Positions 31,296 through 43,122 of a DNA stretch of 64,000 bases are shown here, piece by piece (within the stretch, counting starts at the first letter, position 1; each line of letters starts with the position of its first letter). The stretch is from Flaveria trinervia (taxonomy: Eukaryota > Streptophyta > Magnoliopsida > Asterales > Asteraceae). The position numbers and the translations under genes are program-made. The stretch covers positions 23,113,898 through 23,177,897 of the forward strand of contig CM046443.1 in assembly GCA_025506515.1 (NCBI GenBank). The letters are read 5' to 3'. The notes below the pieces were generated by a model. That model did no database searches and was not told the DNA's origin. It worked only from the letters and a program-made list of their open reading frames with translations.

Positions 31296-33464
31296 GTAAA
31301 ATGAAATGAAAATTTTTGTGAGAATATTCAAACATTAAACCTAATTTAAACTCAAGGGGCCTCCTTGTCAATTTTGAAACTGTGAAAATAAAGTTTGGGC
31401 ACGAAATAACAACTTTAAAACTTCAGGGACCATTTGTGCAAATAACTCCAAACCTTTCCCCAAGGCCGCGTTCCGGCCAGAAGTCCGGCGGAGCTCCGGC
31501 GAGCTCCGGCGACGGTCAAACGCTCAAATTTATTCGTTTTCGAAGCCCAAAACCGACTCAAATCGTGTCGTTTGCATGTTTCGAACTTGATTACTCCATT
31601 AAATTGAGTTTAAACATCGGTTTCGACCCTAAACGATCGCATAACCGATATGCATTAAAGCATATAGCCGTTCGAGCATTTACAAATCATAATAGTCCAA
31701 TTAAACTAACCTATCATCATTAATCGAATACCATCCTCAATTGCATCTGAAACAACCACAATTCGCAGATTTAACTTCATTTTTTTATCGCGGATCTACT
31801 ACACCACCGAACACCACCATACAACCTGTTAACAACGAATTGATAGAGGGCTTTACATCGGGAGCATCATCCGAAGCTCCACACGAAGTAAATTGGATTA
31901 TCATCAACATTACACATCGTTCCCTCACCTCTCGTTTCGCGACTCGTTCATCAACGTGTGCACCTTCAATTGTCAATCGAAAGGGTAAATTGCTTACATG
32001 TATTCAATCGGTTGATCATGGGGAACAAAAGCCCCATGGTTAACAATGCCCCAAGCATCGATTAATCAGTCAATTTAGAATCACCCGATTCTAGGGTTCT
32101 TGGATTTGGGGGGTATTTGAGATTTAATTCAAAAGAAATTGGAACTGAGTATTACCGCGGCTGAGAGCCTTGGTTCAGCGGTAATATGGGAGGAGGTTAA
32201 ACAGGAGGTCCCCGGTTCGAATCCGGGGGACCCCATGTTTTATTTTTAAGGCTTTTTAGCCTTCATTTGAAACTTGTTTTTTTTCTAAAAATTATAAGAA
32301 TTGGTTTTATAACTTTTGTATATTTTTAAAGTTAATATTCCTTTTCTGTAAATTTATATATTATGTTAACAAATATTTATCAACAAATATAGTGTTTTAT
32401 TATTTTATTTTAGATAACAATTTAAATCATTACATTATTTTAATCATTTTAAGGGTGGATTAATCATGATATTTTATAGAAATTACCTACATTTTATAAA
32501 TTAAATCCACAAGTTTTTTTTTTAAAAAGTTTTAAATTTTTTTTTAAAATTTTATAAAAGATATGTTTTCTTTTATTAGACTATAATATATGCATAATTT
32601 TCTCTAATTAGTTGTGATTATTTAGGTCCCCAAATTCCTAGCTCGCATTAAAACGTTAATCTAATTATTAACTTAAAACGTGTATATATATAGGTGCCTT
32701 GTGAGAACTACGTTGGAACGTTGCTTATTTTTATTAATCATCAATTATATATTATTTGGTCAAGTGAGTATTTCTATACCCCTTTTTGTATTTTTACACT
32801 TTTGGGGTGAAACATGTTACATTATAAACTTTGCACTTGTAAACATTTGAACTTGTAAACTTTATGGCAATTCATCATGTTAAGTTGTGGTTAGTTGAAC
32901 TTATGTGGTTACCATGTTATGGCGTTATATGTACAATCATTAACTATTGCTAGCCCAGCGAAGTCATAGATCTATGGGTAAGACAAGCCTGCTTGGTTGA
33001 TCCAAGTACACTTAGCTGATCGTATATACTTTTAACGTTTGAGACTTGTAAAACATTGTCAAGGTTTGATTGTTGCATTGTCCATAGCATCCCTAATCAC
33101 TATATTCACTAATTTATGACTTGAATTGCCATCTTTTATATATACTTATGTATTAAAACTATGGAATGCCACCAACATTATTGTTGACTTTTATTTTTAA
33201 CATGTTTCAGGTAATGCCCAAGTTTGATTATCTACACTTGAAGCTTGCACATCTAGGAATGGACCTAGATTAATAAATAAGATAGAATGATACTGCATTC
33301 ATGTTATGTTTATATTTCCTTGGAATCTTGATTGTAATGTGACATTTAAAACTTATGTTTAAACTTATTTGTTTTTATTTGTTTTTTTTAATAGCGTTAT
33401 GTGGCTATGAACGATCTTAACTCTCACTCCTCGACGTTTCCGCCGTCAAGGTTGGGGTGTGACA
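31064..33464 (+). repeat. LTR 2 of T (shared middle LTR)
   Basis: 2,401 bp, same termini and contents as LTR 1. It serves at once as 3' LTR of body 1 and 5' LTR of body 2. Differences from LTR 1 are few, mostly one-base indels in homopolymers. Confidence 0.93.
32164..32235 (+). ncRNA. tRNA-like Pol III module in LTR 2
   Basis: A-box-like at 32171-32181 and B box GGTTCGAATCC at 32214-32224, TTTT terminator right after. Same as the LTR 1 copy apart from AACATGG to AATATGG. Confidence 0.7.
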
Positions 33465-34119
33465 GATTGGTATCAGAGCCCATAACTATAGGGATCTAGG
33501 TTATTAGAAATGGTGACCTAGGCTATAGTATGCATGAACCTTATAGAATTATATTTCTATCTTGTAAATTATATACTTTTCATGCTACATAATGCTATGC
33601 CTCTTATGTGCAACGTGATGCCTTAGCATAGGATTCCCTAAACTTAACTTTGACCCTTTGACTCCCCCCGAACATGAACTCTCTTAATCTTATTCTCGTC
33701 GACACGTGGAATCTTATGCTTATGTTATGACTTGGATCTTTAGACGTTATGTCTAATCTATATAAATCTCATCAAGGTTTTGATTCTATGAACCTAAGAA
33801 ATATTGTGTGACACATAGACACCTGTATCCTGGTTTTCCTGGCAAAAGGCCCTCGGGCTAAGGCAAGCATATCGCATAAATCCTACGGGACTAGTTATGC
33901 TTACCTGGGGATTTCTGGGATGAGTGATAAACTATGGTCAACATACACAAGTTTCTAAGGTAAATGAGTCAATTCACCTTGACGTGTCAACGTTTTCAAA
34001 TGGTAATGTGTTACCAAATGGAAACATCCTGTGTACCTTAAACCCTTAGCTTATCTTTGTTAAACTACTATCCTCTCTTATCCCCGCTCCTGTAACTAAC
34101 TCATGTTTGTATATCCAGC

Positions 34120-35360
34120 ATGTCTCGTCACCATGGAAAGCGTGGAAGTTCCGACCGTAAGCTGGCTGCCATGATTGCGCGACAAATGGCTGCCGTTCTC
34201 CCGACTATGGTTGCTGAACTCAATAGCACACTAATGGCTAATAGCAACAACAACAACACCAATGGAAACAATAGTGGTGCTAATGGACAATAGCAACAAT
34301 CAAAATGGGAACAATCAACAAGGGAACAACCGTACTTGCACCTTCAAACACTTTACTCGTGCAAACCCACTAGCTTTAGTGGAAAAGAAGGAGCCACTAG
34401 ACTTCTCGAGTGGTTTGAAAGTATGGAGAACACGTTCATTGTTAGTGAGTGCCCCAATGAGTTCAAGGTTCGCTATGCCACAAGTGTTCTTCAACAACGA
34501 GCACTCACATGGTGGAATAGTGAAAAAAGAAACCGTGGAACCGAGATTGCCTTGGCCTTACCTTGGGAGGAATTTAAGGAGATCATGATCCAAAAGTTTT
34601 GTCCGAGGAGCGAGCTGCAAAAATTAGAGGAGGAATTCTGGAACCTTAAACAAGATGGTGGGAATCATTTGGCTTATTCCACCCGACATCATGAGTTGAG
34701 TATGCTCCTACCACACATGGTGGACACCGTGCCCCGTAACATCGAGAAATTTATCAAGGGGGTGCCACCTCAAATTCAAGATGCCGTGGTGGGTAGTAGG
34801 CCCACAACTTTGGAGGAATTACCATCACTGCACAGCTCACCGAGAATCATATAAGAGCTGGCACTATGTCGGCAAAGGGTTCCAAGTCTGTTACGAATGT
34901 GATACCCGAGGCAACAAAGGAGGTAAGGGCCGAGTCATCTTCCCAAAACAAGAAGCGTAAGTTCATCCCGACACGCAACTACGCCGTGACCGCTCCTAAT
35001 GCTCCTCAAAAACAAATGATGGTTGCGAATCAAGCTCCCATGGCTAAGGTTTATGCTGGTCCACATCCTATGTGTAACACGTGCAAGTACCACCATGCAA
35101 GCAACATTCCATGTCGAGTCTGCTCTCTGTGTGGAAAGTATGGTCATTTAGTGGCTACTTGTCTTCGTGCGCCAAACAACACTGCCATGCTTACCAACCG
35201 AACCTGCTACAACTGTGGCGAGGCTGGTCATATTCGCCCTCAATGTCCTCGCAATGCGGGAACTGTGCCACGGCTCGTGGAAGGGCTTTCAACATCAACG
35301 CCAACCAAGCGCAAGCCAACAACGACGTGGTGAATGGTACGCCGTTAAATTTCTTCTAGT
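34120..35360 (+). pseudogene. gypsy gag (T body 2)
   Basis: ATG 34120, MSRHHGKRGSSDRK. Here the first break is later than in body 1: the frame continues through LPTMVAELNSTLMANSNN before stopping near 34290. The core 34336-34854 is longer than in body 1 (includes LLEWFESMENTFIVSECPNE) but a 4-bp loss near 34819 shifts it. The segment 34866-35333 includes both zinc knuckles and breaks at about 35270. Confidence 0.88.
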
Positions 35361-35841
35361 CCTTTTTCTTGTCTTGCAAAATTTCCTATCTATGTTCATC
35401 ATATCAATAATAGGTTGTTACCAAACAGGTATGTATCTCGTAAATAAACATTATGCATCTGTATTGTTTGATTCGGGTGCCGATAGGAGTTTCGTGTCCC
35501 TGGAATTCGAGGTTTTACTTTCTAAACCGCGCGTCAATCTAGAAAGATCTTTCACTGTCGAAATCGCCGACGGAAAATCTATTGTCGTGGACGTCGTAAT
35601 ACACGACTGCACTTTAAGCCTTAACGAACACGAGTTTTTCGTCGACCTTATTCCTATGCAATTGGGAAGCTTTGATGTTATCATTGGTATGGATTGGTTA
35701 GCCAAACATCGTGCGGAAATTCTATGTTTTGAGAAGTGTATCCGAATTCCTTTACCTACTGGAGATACTTTGAAGGTCTTTGGGGAGAAATCATCCCAAG
35801 ACTCAAACTCATGTCTTGTATCAAGGCTCGCAAGTGCTTAA
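35361..35841 (+). pseudogene. gypsy protease (T body 2)
   Basis: DSGADRS active site and uninterrupted read-through into GSFDVIIGMDWLAKHRAEI, so this domain is whole in body 2 (frame 35167-35841). The frame then breaks at about 35800 (loss of one A in CCCAAAGAC). Confidence 0.88.
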
Positions 35842-37457
35842 GTAAAAACTACATGGCTTTCATGGCATATGTAGTTAATACGAAAGCCAAGGGTAAGGAG
35901 TTGAAAGACATTCCTGTTGTGCGAGACTTTCCCGAGGTTTTTCCCGAGGATCTTAAAGGGTTACCTCCCATGCGAGAAGTTGAGTTCAAGATTGACTTAA
36001 TCCCTGGCGCAAACCCTGTGGCTAAATCACCTTATCGTCTTGCACCGTCTGAAATGCAAGAATTAGCTAGTCAATTGCAAGAGTTGACCGATAAGGGTTT
36101 CATTCGCCCTAGCTCATCACCGTGGGGTGCACCTGTACTGTTTGTGAAGAAGAAGGATGGTTCATTTCGTATGTGCATCGATTACCGGGAACTCAACAAA
36201 CTTACTATCAAAAACCGATACCCTCTTCCTCGAATCGATGATCTCTTCGACCAACTTCAAGGGGCAACTCAATTCTCAAAGATCGATCTACGCTCTGGGT
36301 ATCATCAACTACGTGTTCACAATGATGACATTCCAAAGACCGCTTTTCGTACTCGATATGGGCACTACGAGTTCATGGTTATGCCTTTTGGTTTGACCAA
36401 TGCACCTGCCGTGTTCATGGATCTCATGAATCGAGTATGTAAACCGTATTTGGATAAATTCGTAATCGTGTTCATTGATGACATTCTTATCTATTCTAAG
36501 ACGAGAGTCGATCACGAGACACACTTGCGACAAGTTCTTGAACTTTTGAAGAAGGAGCAATTGTACGCTAAGCTTTCCAAGTGTGAATTTTGGTTAGAAG
36601 AAGTTCAATTCTTAGGACATGTGGTGAATAGCCAAGGTATTCACGTTGATCCTACTAAGATTGAAGCGGTGAAGAATTGGTGCATTCCCACAACCCCAAC
36701 CGAGGTTCGTTCTTTTCTGGGTTTAGCGGGATATTACCGTAGGTTCATAGCAAATTTCTCGAAGATTGCTAAACCATTAACGGCGCTAACTCAAAAGAAT
36801 CGACTCTTTGAATGGGGACCCGAGCAAGAAGAGGCTTTCGAGACATTGAAACGCAAGTTGTGTAACGCTCCTATTCTCACACTTCCCGATGGAAACGACG
36901 ACTTTACCGTATATTGCGATGCCTCTAATCAAGGTCTTGGTTGTGTTCTCATGCAACGAGGCAAAGTTATAGCATACGCGTCGAGGCAATTGAAGGTTCA
37001 TGAGGTGAACTACACAACACATGATCTTGAACTTGGTGCTGTGGTTTTTGCATTGAAGATTTGGCGACACTATTTATATGGAACGCAATGCATAGTCTAC
37101 ACCGATCATAAGAGTCTCCAACACGTGTTTAACCAAAAGGACCTCAACATGAGACAAAGACGATGGATCGAGCTAATTAGCGACTACGACTGCGACATTC
37201 GCTACCATCCTGGCAAGGCGAATGTTGTAGCCGACGCGCTAAGTCGCAAGGTTCACAATAAGACTGTCTCGCTTCAAGAGATTCGAGATCGAAGGCAATG
37301 GTTTGATACGCTAGGAGAATTTGATACCGAGATCCATGTGGATGTCAACGAGGCTACTATCATGCTCCAAAACATAAGGATCGATAGTGACCTCGAGTTA
37401 TGCATTCGCGAGGCTCAACAAGCGGCACTAACCGACGAAGGAAAGATGAAGATTTGA
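35842..37457 (+). CDS. gypsy RT and RNase H, open frame (T body 2)
   Basis: The longest undamaged stretch of this family's RT: 35736-37457 is open for 573 codons, of which those from about 35810 are in the genuine pol frame. It holds VVRDFPEVFPEDLKGLPP, FRMCIDYRELNKLTIKNRYP, catalytic FIDDILIYSK (36471-), RNase H VYCDASNQGLGCVLMQ, YTDHKSLQHVF and NVVADALSRK. It copies element RNA to DNA and degrades the RNA strand. It ends by a one-base loss near 37442 (GGAAAGATG versus GGGAAGGATG in body 1). It has no start of its own, being part of a polyprotein. Confidence 0.88.
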
Positions 37458-38817
37458 TGTCTAATGTTCGGTCACAACTGGAGACAAAACCGAATGGCAT
37501 GTGGTACTTCTTGAATCGACTTTGGATCCCAAATCGTGATAATCTTCGACACTTCATTATGAACGAAGCTCATCAAACCCGATATTCCATTCATCCTGGC
37601 TCCGATAAGATGTACATGGACTTGCGTGGTCAATATTGGTGGCCTGGGATGAAGAAAGATATCGCGTCTTATGTTTCCAAGTGTCTCACGTGTGCAAGGG
37701 TCAAAGCCGAACATCAACGACCAAGTGGTTTACTTGAGCAACCTGAAATCCCTATGTGGAAATGGGAGCATATATCCATGGATTTCATAACCAAGTTACC
37801 TCGTACACCTCGTGGTCATGATAGTATTTGGGTCATCGTTGACCGCTTGACCAAGACATCACACTTCATACCTATACGAGATACATACAAGGTTTCAAAG
37901 CTGGCTCGAATCTACATTGACGAAATTGTGAGTCGTCATGGCGTGCCTTTACACATCATTTCTGATCGAGATGCTCGTTTCACTTCACACTTCTGGTCTT
38001 CGATGCAAGAGCTCCTGGGAACTCAATTGGATTTAAGTACGGCTTACCATCCTCAAACCGATGGTCAAACCGAACGAACAATCCAAACCCTTGAAGATCT
38101 GCTACGTCTTTGTGTCCTTGATTTTGGTGGTGATTGGGATACGCATTTACCGCTCGCGGAATTTTCGTATAACAATAGTTATCACTCAAGTATCAAAATG
38201 GCACCATTCGAGGCTTTGTATGGTCGTAAATGCGTTCCCCAATCTGTTGGACTGACATTGGGGAAAATATTATCACTGGCCCGGAACTTATTCAAGAAAC
38301 GACCGACAAAATTTCCAAAATTCGAAATAATCTTGAGGTGGCTAGAAGTCGCCAAAAGAGTTATGCCGACAAAAGACGCAAACCATTGGAGTTTCAAGTC
38401 GACGACATGGTTCTTCTTAAAGTCTCTCCATGGAAGGGTGTTGTACGTTTTGGGAAGAAGGGTAAGTTAGCCCCACGCTTTGTAGGACCTTTCAAGATTT
38501 TGAAAAGAATTGGGAAAGTGGCTTACAAACTGGAGTTACCTTCTGAACTTAGCGGAGTTCATCCTGTCTTCCATGTCTCAAACCTGAGGAAGTGTCTGGC
38601 TGATGAAAATTTGCATGTTCCACTAGAGGAAATTCAAGTTGATGAGTCATTGCACTTTGTTGAGAAGCCTGTTGAGATTATGGATCGAACCCTGAAGAAG
38701 ACCCGAACAACTACCACACCTATCGTTAAAGTTCGTTGGGAAAACAAACGTGGAGCTGAGTTCACTTGGGAGCGTGAGGATCATATGAAGGAGAGATACC
38801 CGCATTTGTTCTCTTAA
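37458..38817 (+). pseudogene. gypsy integrase (T body 2)
   Basis: Frame 37400-38470 carries the zinc finger (HPGSDKM...CLTCARVK), DFITKLPRTPRGHDS, IISDRDARFTSHFW and HPQTDGQTERTIQTLED. It continues through FGGDWDTHLPLAEFSYNNSY, so all three catalytic acids are in one frame, unlike body 1. A one-base loss at about 38233 (AAATGCG versus AAATGCCG) shifts the tail, which resumes in 38230-38817 and ends MKERYPHLFS. Confidence 0.9.
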
Positions 38818-38861
38818 CTTATTCTTAATTTCGGGACGAAATTCTTTTAAGTTGGGGAGAC

Positions 38862-41271
38862 TGTAACATCTTGTGATTTTGGGTTAATTTAAAGTTAGCC
38901 TTGTTAAATTCTTGCATGGGCTAATTGTGTTATTTATGAAATTTATGGACTTATTATGATTATTACCTTATTTGCTCTTTTAAATTTGTAAGGTTATAAT
39001 ATTTATATAATAATAATAAAAATAATAATAATAATAACAAATAATATAAGAGTAATAATAATATGCTAATAATAATAATAATAACAAAAAAAAAGTAAAA
39101 TGAAATGAAAATTTTTGTGAGAATATTCAAACATTAAACCTAATTAAACTCAAGGGGCCTCCTTGTCAATTTTGAAACTGTGAAAAAAAGTTTGGGCACG
39201 AAATAACAACTTTAAAACTTCAGGGACCATTTGTGCAAATAACTCCAAACCTTTCCCCAAGGCCGCGTTCCGGCCAGAAGTCCGGCGGAGCTCGGCGAGC
39301 TCCGGCGACGGTCAAACGCTCAAATTTATTCGTTTTCGAAGCCCAAAACCGACTCAAATCGTGTCGTTTGCATGTTTCGAACTTGATTACTCCATTAAAT
39401 TGAGTTTAAACATCGGTTTCGACCCTAAACGATCGCATAACCGATATGCATTAAAGCATATAGCCGTTCGAGCATTTACAAATCATAATAGTCCAATTAA
39501 ACTAACCTAAACGACTCTCTATCAATCATTAATCGAATACCATCCTCAATTGCATCTGAAACAACCACAATTCGCAGATTTAACTTCATTTTTTTATCGC
39601 GGATCTACACCACCCGAACACCACCATACCAACCTGTTAACAACGAATTGATAGAGGGCTTTACATCGGGAGCATCATCCGAAGCTCCACACGAAGTAAT
39701 TGGATTATCATCAACATACACATCGTTCCCTCACCTCTCGTTTCGCGACTCGTTCATCAACGTGTGCACCTTCAATTGTCAATCGAAAGGGTAAATTGCT
39801 TACATGTATTCAATCGGTTGATCATGGGGAACAAAAGCCCCATGGTAACAATGCCCCAAGCATCGATTAATCAGTCAATTTAGAATCACCCGATTCTAGG
39901 GTTCTTGGATTTGGGGGCGTATTTGAGATTTAATTCAAAAGAAATTGGAACTGAGTATTACCGCGGCTGAGAGCCTTGGTTCAGCGGTAACATGGGAGGA
40001 GGTTAAACAGAGGTCCCCGGTTCGAATCCGGGGGACCCCATGTTTTATTTTTAAGGCTTTTTAGCCTTCATTTGAAACTTTTTTTTTTCTAAAAATTATA
40101 AGAATTGGTTTTATAACTTTTGTATATTTTTAAAGTTAATTATTCCTTTTCTGTAAATTTATATATTATTTTAACAAATATTTATCAACAAATATAGTGT
40201 TTTATTATTTTATTTTAGATAACAATTTAAATCATTACATTATTTTAATCATTTTAAGGGTGGATTAATCATGATATTTTATAGAAATTACCTACATTTT
40301 ATAAATTAAATCCACAAGTTTTTTTTTATAAAAGTTTTAATTTTTTTTTAAATTTTATAAAAGATATGTTTTCTTTTATTAGACTATAATATATGCATAA
40401 TTTTCTCTAATTAGTTGTGATTATTTAGGTCCCCAAATTCCTAGCTCGCATTAAAACGTTAATCTAATTATTAACTTAAAACATGTATATATATAGGTGC
40501 CTTGTGAGAACTACGTTGGAACGTTGCTTATTTTTATTAATCATCAATTATATATTATTTGGTCAAGTGAGTATTTCTATACCCCTTTTTGTATTTTTAC
40601 ACTTTTGGGGTGAAACATGTTAATTATAAACTTGCACTTGTAAACACTTTTGAATCATGTAAACTTTATGGCAATTCATCATGTTAAGTTGTGGTTAGTT
40701 GAACTTATGTGGTTACCATGTTATGGCGTTATATGTACAATCATTAACTATTACTAGCCCAGCAAGTCATAGATCTATGGGTAAGACAAGCCTGCTTGGT
40801 TGATCCAAGTACACTTAGCTGATCATATATACTTTTAACGTTTGAGACTTGTAAAACATTGACAAGGTTTGATTGTTGCATTGTCCATAGCATCCCTAAT
40901 CACTATATTCACTAACTTATGACTTGAATTGCCATCTTTTATATATACTTTTGTATTAAAACTATGGAATGCCCACCACATTATTGTTGACTTTTTATTT
41001 TTAACATGTTTCAGGTAATGCCCAAGTTTGATTATCTACACTTTGAAGCTTGCACACCTAGGAATGGACCTAGATTAATATAAGATAGAATGATACTGCA
41101 TTCATGTTATGTTTATATTTCCTTGAATCTATTGATTGTAATGTGACAATTTAAAACTTATTTAAACTTATTTGTTTTTCTTTATTTGGTTTTTTTTAAA
41201 ATACGTTATGTGGCTATGAACGATCTTACTCTCACTCCTCGACGTTTCCGCCGTCAAGGTTGGGGGTGACA
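38862..41271 (+). repeat. LTR 3 of T
   Basis: 2,410 bp; begins after polypurine tract 38849-38861 and ends GGGGGTGACA at 41271 next to the right target duplication. Slightly more diverged than LTRs 1 and 2. Confidence 0.93.
39970..40040 (+). ncRNA. tRNA-like Pol III module in LTR 3
   Basis: A-box-like TGGTTCAGCGG and B box GGTTCGAATCC (40019-40029), then a TTTT tract. One base shorter than the other copies between the boxes (ACAGAGG versus ACAGGAGG). Confidence 0.7.
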
Positions 41272-41276
41272 TCTCT
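41272..41276. repeat. Target-site duplication of T, right copy
   Basis: TCTCT, identical to 23266-23270. Confidence 0.9.
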
Positions 41277-42192
41277 TTTCGCCTGAGGGCGTCTGCCACT
41301 ACATTGACCTTGCCCGGATGGTAATGGATCTCGTAATTATAAATCTTTATGAGCTCCAGTCATCTCCTATGCCTTATGTTCAGGTCCTTTTGCTCAAAGA
41401 AGTGCTTCAAACTCTTATGGTCCATGAAGACTCTGCACTTCATTCTGTATAGGTAGTGCCTCCAAATATTTAACGCCTAGACCACAACTACTAACTCCAA
41501 ATCATGAGTAGGATAATTAACCTCATGAACTTTCAACTATCGGGATGCGTATGCTATAACCTTTCCTCACTGCATCAACACGCAACCCAACCTCGAGTAA
41601 GAAGCATCTGAATAGACCACCAAATCCTCGCTTGCCTCGGGTAATGACAAGACCAAAGTCTGAGTCAACCTTGCTTTTAGCTCTTCAAAACCCTTCTCCT
41701 AATCTTGACCCCATACAACTTTGACATCCTTACACGTAAAGTTATTCAATGGAAAAGCTATCTTGGAGAATTCTTGAATGAATCTCCTATGATATCCTGT
41801 CAACCACAAGAAACTACGAATCTCAAATGGTGTCTTTGGAGACTTTCGTTGCATCACCACTTCTACCTTTGATGGGTCTACCATAATCCATTCGGGATTC
41901 ACTACATGACCCAAGAACTGGACTCACGCAACCAGAATAGGCACTTGGAGAACTTACCATACAACTTATCTTTTCTCAACGTCTCCAACACCTCTCGAAT
42001 ATGGCCGGCATGTTCCTCCTCGCTCTTCGAATAAATCAGGATATCATCAATAAACATAATCACTGATTTATCCAACATTGGCCAACACACTCGATCATCA
42101 AGTCCATAAGTAGCTAGCGCATTGGTCAAACCAAGGACATAACAAGGAACTCCTAGTGTCCATAACGCGTATGAATAGTTGTTTTAGGAAAT
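41272..42192 (-). pseudogene. gypsy RT C-half and RNase H (element E, middle segment)
   Basis: Minus strand from 42192: a KTTIHTRYGH block, then DKSVIMFIDDILIYSKSEEEH (catalytic DD, 42070-42030), HVVNPEWIMVDPSKVEVV, FLWLTGYHRRFIQEFSKIAFP, and RNase H fragments (YSDASYSRLG-like near 41600, YRMKCRVFMDHKSLKHFFEQ-like near 41440). It ends NVVADALRRKE at 41272. Continuous with 54851 on the right once D is removed and with 23270 on the left once T is removed. Many stops. More diverged from T's pol than T's two bodies are from each other. Confidence 0.85.
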
Positions 42193-43031
42193 TATTGAAT
42201 CAAGAAGAAGGCTGGTGCAACCAAAACCAAATCACTTAGACAAATTTTGGTGCTGTTTACAAAGACGTTCGAAGCCAAGTGTGGAACTTCCGAAGGAAGT
42301 ACAGTTCTTCCAAAGACAAAGTAAAAGTTCTACTTCCAAAGATAAAGTATTCACTTCCGAAGGTGAAGTTTCAAAAGAAGAAGTCAGAATACTACTTTCG
42401 AAGTATGAAGAAAGAAGGAGTCCTCAAGCCTCGGAAGAAGTAGCATCTTCTGAACTGTAAGTGGCTTCGGAAGTATTTGTTTTCCGAAGCCATTTAACCT
42501 TCGGAAGACACTGCTATGAACCAGTGGACATAAATATGGTCTCTCATAATCCGGTGCAGACCTCTCATACTACATGGCATTTTCTGAAAGAGCCATGTAG
42601 TTGACCATACTTTATTCCACTGTTCACCTTTTTATGTTAGTACAAGTTACCAACTTTAGTTGGTGACAAAAGGTAAGTCAGAGACATGTCCTGACTATCA
42701 TATCTCACATAAAGTCTTATTTGAGATACCTTAAACTATAGCTTTTTAGTATTTGCTTTAGTTAGGGGATTCTAGCGGGTATCAAAGTATATCCGGCTGT
42801 AGGTAATATTATATATAGTTTCTCATTGTAACTCATAACAACATGCTTGTAAAAGTCTTGTAATATTTGAGTTGAGAAGGAATATATCCAACTACCTTGA
42901 AAATTACTTCTTGTGTTTTGTTACTACTTATTATATTGTTATCAACTCATAAAAACTTTGCTTTCATCGAGAGTGTTGTTTAAGCAAGTTTGAGGGAAAA
43001 TCAAGTGTTTAGTGACTCAAACCGATCCTGT
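42193..43031 (+). repeat. 5' LTR of element D (839 bp)
   Basis: Starts TATTGAATCAAGAAG (3' copy TGTTAGATCAAGAAG) and ends CCGATCCTGT(A), close to the ATCCTGTCA end of A and C. The CTTCCGAAG array is at 42268-42509. TATATATAG near 42812 is a candidate TATA box. Confidence 0.88.
42268..42509 (+). repeat. CTTCCGAAG / CTTCGGAAG motif array in 5' LTR of D
   Basis: About eleven copies in 240 bp, some mutated by one base (CTTCCAAAG, CTTTCGAAG), in both orientations. The counterpart is at about 54067-54330 in the 3' LTR, which has one extra unit. Confidence 0.85.
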
Positions 43032-43034
43032 AAT

Positions 43035-43046
43035 TGGTATCAGAGC
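43035..43046 (+). promoter_or_regulatory. Primer binding site of element D
   Basis: TGGTATCAGAGC, intact, just after the LTR. Confidence 0.88.
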
Positions 43047-43122
43047 ATTTTAGGTTCTTGATTGTGAGATCTAACCATCCAAATCAACCTGTTTTTCACT
43101 CCTCCTTACAACTCTCACAAAA

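Larger units (their letters stand above)
23271..41271 (+). mobile_element. Tandem gypsy array T (LTR-body-LTR-body-LTR)
   Basis: Three near-identical 2.4-kb LTRs (23271-25674, 31064-33464, 38862-41271) separate two near-identical internal regions (5,389 and 5,397 bp), all on the plus strand. A single perfect 5-bp duplication (TCTCT) flanks the whole 18-kb unit and none flanks the middle LTR, which abuts a polypurine tract on one side and a primer site on the other. This is the product expected from unequal crossing-over between LTRs of one insertion. Tekay/Del-like chromovirus by its integrase tail. The two bodies carry different point changes, so they are not one stretch assembled twice. Confidence 0.93.

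Noticed and set aside
23271..41271. Assembly duplication of one gypsy body
   Set aside because: The bodies differ by several substitutions and distinct indels, and the boundaries and target duplication are exact; read support would still be needed to settle it.
42268..42509. CTTCCGAAG copies as heat-shock elements (as in heat-activated copia LTRs)
   Set aside because: Heat-shock elements need TTC and GAA two bases apart; here TTC-C-GAA has one base between. A few chance matches remain possible, but the motif itself does not fit.
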